Source: Prevotella sp.
GTDB lineage: Bacteria; Bacteroidota; Bacteroidia; Bacteroidales; Bacteroidaceae
Assembly: GCA_021204735.1 (NCBI GenBank)
Contig: JAJPYV010000240.1
Location: 1 to 10,131 of the forward strand
Direction: 5' to 3'
DNA length: 10,131 nt
The translations under genes and the position numbers were made by a program. Under the pieces are notes generated by a model. That model made no database searches. It worked only from the letters and a program-made list of their open reading frames with translations, and was not told the origin of the DNA. Shown here piece after piece: positions 7,777 through 10,131 of this stretch (the stretch's first letter is position 1; each line of letters begins with the position of its first letter).

Positions 7777-7866
7777 GTAGGGACTTTAATTTATTAAGTC
7801 CGCTCGTTCTGAAAGAACGACACACAACCTCTAACGCAAGCAAAAATGCATTTTTAATTTTTAATT
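7776..7866. repeat. Hairpin repeat, copy A (REP/MITE-like)
   Basis: The unit opens with TGTAGGG (7776-7782). A first hairpin pairs GGACTT (7781-7786) with AAGTCC (7796-7801). A second pairs TCGTTCT (7804-7810) with AGAACGA (7814-7820) around GAA. AACGCAAGCAA (7833-7843) follows, and the unit closes with TTTTTAATTTTTAATT (7851-7866). The same order of parts recurs from 7912. No coding potential is seen. The element lies directly downstream of ilvA and may affect its transcript end. It resembles dispersed palindromic repeats of Bacteroidota chromosomes, but its family could not be checked here. Confidence 0.65.
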
Positions 7867-7911
7867 CTTAATTTTATCAATCATTCTCAAATCGCAAGTA
7901 GCCACCGCTAA

Positions 7912-8013
7912 TGTAGGGCCCCGATTTATCGAGGACATCGTTTCGGAGAAACGACACGCAAGCAAAAAACGCAAGCAAGAAGCCATGCAATATCGAATTT
8001 TTAATTTTTAATT
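7912..8013. repeat. Hairpin repeat, copy B (REP/MITE-like)
   Basis: This is the second copy of the unit at 7776. It has TGTAGGG (7912-7918), a first imperfect hairpin around CCCCGAT / ATCGAGG (7919-7934), a second hairpin TCGTTTC (7938-7944) / GAAACGA (7948-7954) around GGA, AACGCAAGCAA (7968-7978), and TTTTTAATTTTTAATT (7998-8013). The second stem differs from copy A at paired positions yet still pairs fully over seven bases, which points to a conserved structure. It ends 48 bases before the ridA start, so it could contribute to the ridA leader or promoter. I do not see a clean TAnnTTTG element for ridA. Confidence 0.65.
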
Positions 8014-8061
8014 TGCAAAGCATTATATAATGTATAAACAATAATTTTAAAAAATAGAAAC

Positions 8062-8442
8062 ATGAAAGTATTACATTCAGAGAAAGCTCCCAAGGCATTG
8101 GGACCTTACAGTCAGGCAATCATCGCAGGCGGCTTCGTGTTCGCCTCTGGTCAGGTACCTATCGATCCCGCAACGGGTGAGTTTGCCGAAGGTGGCATAA
8201 AGGAGCAGACAAGACAGTCACTCACCAACGTTTCCAACGTTCTTGCAGAGGCAAGCATTGACCTCTCGCACGTGGTAAAAACAACAGTGTTCCTGTCTGA
8301 CATGGACAATTTCGCAGCAATGAACGAGGTGTACGCCACATTCTTCAAAGAGCCGTTTCCTGCACGTTCAGCTGTCGCAGTAAAGACATTGCCAAAAGGC
8401 GCACTTGTAGAAATAGAAGTCGTTGCTGTATTAATTAAATAA
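8062..8442 (+). CDS. ridA: RidA family enamine/imine deaminase
   Basis: RidA (YjgF/YER057c/UK114 family) hydrolyses reactive 2-aminoacrylate and 2-aminocrotonate, released by PLP enzymes such as threonine dehydratase, to the 2-oxo acid and ammonia. It works as a cytoplasmic trimer. The 126-residue length is standard. The diagnostic residues are present: GPYSQAI with Y16, SGQVPIDP at 29-36, the catalytic arginine R102 in ARSAVAV, and E118 in VEIEVVAV. Keeping the arginine places it with active RidA members rather than the Rid1-7 groups that lack it. It follows ilvA, the main source of its substrates, on the same strand but 341 bases on, across a repeat-filled gap. It may be transcribed separately. 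A bidirectional terminator follows 19 bases after the stop. Confidence 0.95.
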   Translation: MKVLHSEKAPKALGPYSQAIIAGGFVFASGQVPIDPATGEFAEGGIKEQTRQSLTNVSNVLAEASIDLSHVVKTTVFLSDMDNFAAMNEVYATFFKEPFPARSAVAVKTLPKGALVEIEVVAVLIK

Positions 8443-8461
8443 GGTATAATAAATAAAAAAC

Positions 8462-8491
8462 AAAAGGCGGGGATTGAATCCCTGCCTTTTT
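8462..8491. terminator. Bidirectional intrinsic terminator between ridA and the aldolase gene
   Basis: A nine-pair stem (8466-8474 with 8478-8486, one G-T pair) closes a TGA loop. It is extended by AAAA at 8462-8465 against TTTT at 8487-8490. The A-run on one side and T-run on the other provide a U-tract on either strand. It lies 19 bases past the ridA stop and 23 bases past the stop of the convergent aldolase gene, so it can serve both. Confidence 0.9.
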
Positions 8492-8513
8492 GTGTTTCGT
8501 TTTTTACTTATCG

Positions 8514-9524
8514 TTAATCTTGCTGAACGAGCTTGCCGTCTGAGCCAAGAACCTCCAAGATCTTGTGCTTGTACATCTGCTCCATCAAATCACGTGCTGG
8601 ACCACAATACTTACGTGGGTCGAACTCACCTGGTTTGTCATTGAATACCTTACGTACAGCAGCAGTAAATGCGAGACGTGAATCAGAGTCGATGTTAATC
8701 TTGCAAACCGCACTCTTGGCAGCCTTACGGAGCTGCTCCTCTGGAATACCGATAGCGTCTGGCAACTTACCACCATTCTCATTGATAATCTTGACATACT
8801 CCTGTGGAACAGAAGAAGATCCGTGAAGAACGATTGGGAAACCAGGAAGTTTTACCATAACAGCATCGAGCACGTCAAATGCCAATGGAGGCGGCACGAG
8901 CAGACCTGTCTTCGGGTCACGTGTGCACTGTTCCGGCTTGAACTTGTATGCTCCGTGACTTGTACCGATAGAAATAGCCAATGAGTCAACACCGGTCTTT
9001 GTAACGAAGTCGATAACTTCCTCTGGCTTTGTGTAGTGAGAAACCTCAGAAGCAACCTCATCCTCAACACCGGCGAGAACACCAAGCTCACCCTCTACTG
9101 TAACATCAAACTGATGTGCATATTCCACAACTTTCTTCGTCAATGCTACATTCTCATCGTAAGGCAGGGCGGAACCGTCAATCATTACTGATGAGAAACC
9201 CATATCCACACAACTCTTGCACAATTCATAGCTGTCGCCGTGGTCTAAGTGGAGAACAATTTCAGGATGATTGCAACCCAATTCCTTTGCGTATTCTACA
9301 GCACCCTGTGCCATGTAGCGCAATAGAGTCTGGTTAGCATAGTTACGTGCACCTTTGGAAACCTGCAGGATAACCGGTGACTTGAGCTCTGAAGAGGCTT
9401 TGATGATAGCCTGCAACTGCTCCATGTTGTTGAAGTTAAATGCTGGAATAGCATAACCGCCATTGATGGCTCTGCTAAACATCTCACGTGTGTTTACCAA
9501 GCCAAGAGTCTTATAACTTACCAT
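8514..9524 (-). CDS. fba: Class II fructose-1,6-bisphosphate aldolase
   Basis: This zinc enzyme interconverts fructose-1,6-bisphosphate with glyceraldehyde-3-phosphate and dihydroxyacetone phosphate in glycolysis and gluconeogenesis. The 336-residue protein shows the class II signatures. LHLDHGDS at 91-98 gives catalytic D94 and zinc ligand H95. VEGELGVLAG at 143-152 carries the conserved glutamate E145. GTSHGAYKF at 187-195 gives H190, and VLHGSSSVP at 232-240 gives H234, the other zinc-binding histidines. NIDSDSRL at 277-284 is the phosphate/substrate loop. The start MVSYKTLGLVNTREMFSRA fits Bacteroidota homologues. The gene stands alone, with its own promoter upstream and a shared terminator downstream. 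Related tagatose-bisphosphate aldolases are an alternative, but the length and N-terminus favour Fba. Confidence 0.94.
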   Translation of the reverse strand: MVSYKTLGLVNTREMFSRAINGGYAIPAFNFNNMEQLQAIIKASSELKSPVILQVSKGARNYANQTLLRYMAQGAVEYAKELGCNHPEIVLHLDHGDSYELCKSCVDMGFSSVMIDGSALPYDENVALTKKVVEYAHQFDVTVEGELGVLAGVEDEVASEVSHYTKPEEVIDFVTKTGVDSLAISIGTSHGAYKFKPEQCTRDPKTGLLVPPPLAFDVLDAVMVKLPGFPIVLHGSSSVPQEYVKIINENGGKLPDAIGIPEEQLRKAAKSAVCKINIDSDSRLAFTAAVRKVFNDKPGEFDPRKYCGPARDLMEQMYKHKILEVLGSDGKLVQQD

Positions 9525-9574
9525 AGTACTACAATAATTTATGTTTTTAAAATGAATCCGTTTTTAAGTCACCG

Positions 9575-9605
9575 CAAAGTTAGCATTTTTATTTTTCAAT
9601 TCAAA
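9575..9605 (-). promoter_or_regulatory. Promoter of the aldolase gene
   Basis: On the minus strand TTTG (9602-9605) is followed by 19 bases and then TAACTTTG (9575-9582), a full match to the Bacteroidota promoter pattern and spacing. Transcription should begin near 9568, giving a leader of about 44 bases before the ATG at 9524. No Shine-Dalgarno sequence precedes the start, and the leader is AT-rich, as usual for highly expressed genes in this phylum. Confidence 0.8.
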
Positions 9606-9699
9606 GATTTAATTCAACTTTTCTTACCTAACAAGTTGAAATTTTATAATAATTCTATTTCTTATTTTTTATTTCTTATTTTGCGCCGCCGGCGCATAG

Positions 9700-9772
9700 T
9701 CGGGATTACTGGACTCGAACCAGCGACCCCTACGTCCCGAACGTAGTGCGCTACCAACTGCGCTAAATCCCG
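9700..9772 (-). tRNA. tRNA-Pro (anticodon CGG)
   Basis: The minus strand folds into a full 73-base cloverleaf. The acceptor arms are CGGGATT / AATCCCG with discriminator A73. The D arm is GCGC-AGTTGGTA-GCGC. The anticodon arm is CTACG-TTCGGGA-CGTAG, with CGG at positions 34-36 and G37. The variable loop is GGGTC and the T arm is GCTGG-TTCGAGT-CCAGT. The CCA end is not encoded (CTA follows). The gene is transcribed away from tRNA-Phe(GAA) and towards the aldolase gene. Confidence 0.95.
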
Positions 9773-9783
9773 ATTTGCGGGTG

Positions 9784-9791
9784 CAAAGATA
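9784..9791 (-). promoter_or_regulatory. -7 element of the tRNA-Pro promoter
   Basis: TATCTTTG on the minus strand matches TAnnTTTG and lies 11 bases before the first tRNA base at 9772. The -33 region about 20 bases upstream reads TGAC rather than TTTG, so it is weak. The -7 element is part of a 17-base block (9775-9791) repeated in inverted orientation before tRNA-Phe. Confidence 0.65.
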
Positions 9792-9840
9792 CTCTAAAAA
9801 TCCGAATATTAGTCATTTTTAGAATAAAATTGCTTTAAAA

Positions 9841-9872
9841 TTTGCGAGTTAAACAAAAAAGATCTATCTTTG
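9841..9872 (+). promoter_or_regulatory. Promoter of tRNA-Phe
   Basis: TTTG (9841-9844), a 20-base spacer and TATCTTTG (9865-9872) match the Bacteroidota promoter pattern. Transcription should start near 9879, about 20 bases before the tRNA, leaving a short leader for 5' processing by RNase P. Confidence 0.75.
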
Positions 9873-9898
9873 CACCCGCAACAATCAAATCTTACGCT

Positions 9899-9971
9899 GG
9901 TGCCATAGCTCAGTTGGTAGAGCAAAGGACTGAAAATCCTTGTGTCCCCGGTTCGATTCCTGGTGGTACCA
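9899..9971 (+). tRNA. tRNA-Phe (anticodon GAA)
   Basis: A 73-base cloverleaf with acceptor arms GGTGCCA / TGGTACC (one G-T pair) and discriminator A73. The D arm is GCTC-AGTTGGTA-GAGC. The anticodon arm is AAGGA-CTGAAAA-TCCTT with GAA at 34-36 and A37, the position modified by MiaA and MiaB. The variable loop is GTGTC and the T arm is CCCGG-TTCGATT-CCTGG. The middle pair of the T stem is a C-T mismatch (C51 with T63); everything else pairs. CCA is not encoded. A terminator hairpin follows within 6 bases. Confidence 0.95.
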
Positions 9972-9976
9972 CTCTC

Positions 9977-10010
9977 AAAGAGGGTTACAGATAATGTAGT
10001 CCTCTTTTTT
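9977..10010 (+). terminator. Intrinsic terminator after tRNA-Phe
   Basis: AAAGAGG (9977-9983) pairs with CCTCTTT (10001-10007), and a small inner stem TACA (9986-9989) / TGTA (9995-9998) folds within the loop. The T-run 10005-10010 follows. The position right after the tRNA supports termination of a single-gene transcript. Confidence 0.8.
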
Positions 10011-10131
10011 GTTGCCGTTTTCGGGCTATTTTTGCAATGTTTTTACAATTCCTGTTTTCGCCAATGCATTACCCAAATTTTATCGTTTCGAATTACATGC
10101 TTTTGTGATGATTTCAATCAACTGATTAACC
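10011..10131. other. Right-edge intergenic stretch, nothing identified
   Basis: The 121 bases after the tRNA-Phe terminator are AT-rich. I find no convincing gene start, tRNA or promoter. The minus strand is open from the right edge to a TAA at 10080-10082 (16 codons), which is too short to call a gene end. Confidence 0.4.

Noticed and set aside
7742..8013. CRISPR-like array in the ilvA-ridA gap
   Set aside because: There are only two clear units, they differ in sequence, their spacing is about 136 bases and each folds into two hairpins; there are no regular spacers or cas genes.
10080..10131. Possible end of a minus-strand gene entering from the right edge (VNQLIEIITKACNSKR then stop)
   Set aside because: Sixteen open codons are expected by chance and the peptide matches nothing I recognise.

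Overview
The window looks like chromosomal DNA from a Bacteroidota bacterium of the order Bacteroidales. A Prevotella-like genus is my best guess, from protein resemblance recalled from memory. Supporting signs are visible. Several genes follow the Bacteroidota promoter pattern TTTG, about 19-20 bases, then TAnnTTTG. Shine-Dalgarno sequences are absent. The tRNA genes do not encode CCA. The protein set (GH3 family, DUF3108, Ig-like lipoprotein, 336-residue class II aldolase) is typical of the group.

Left half, all on the minus strand (read from 6244 down to 1): a GH3 acyl-adenylating enzyme, a large lipoprotein with an SbsA-type Ig-like domain, a secreted DUF3108 protein, the tRNA methylthiotransferase MiaB, and the N-terminal part of an MsbA-like ABC exporter that runs off the left edge. 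The first four are packed as an operon: gaps of 24 and 13 bases, then a 4-base ATGA stop/start overlap into miaB. A strong promoter lies ahead of the GH3 gene. The exporter has its own promoter in the 122-base gap after miaB. The grouping suggests a cell-envelope task for the GH3, lipoprotein and DUF3108 products, with miaB as a housekeeping passenger; that is inference.

Middle, plus strand: a divergent gap of 240 bases leads to ilvA (threonine ammonia-lyase with a C-terminal ACT domain). Then come 341 bases of non-coding DNA with two diverged copies of a hairpin repeat, followed by ridA (enamine/imine deaminase). IlvA releases reactive 2-aminocrotonate or 2-aminoacrylate and RidA clears it, so the pair makes metabolic sense. 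ridA ends at a bidirectional terminator shared with the convergent minus-strand aldolase gene.

Right end: the aldolase gene (8514-9524, minus) has a textbook promoter. Beyond it are two divergent tRNA genes, tRNA-Pro(CGG) on minus and tRNA-Phe(GAA) on plus. Their promoters carry an identical 17-base block in inverted orientation. tRNA-Phe is followed by a terminator hairpin, and the last 120 bases hold nothing I can identify.

Most of the window is ordinary core genome, and I see no convincing novel defence or mobile system. The items most worth a second look are a GC-rich palindromic element translated in frame inside miaB, the hairpin repeat pair between ilvA and ridA, the GH3/lipoprotein/DUF3108 operon of unknown role, and the mirrored tRNA promoters.
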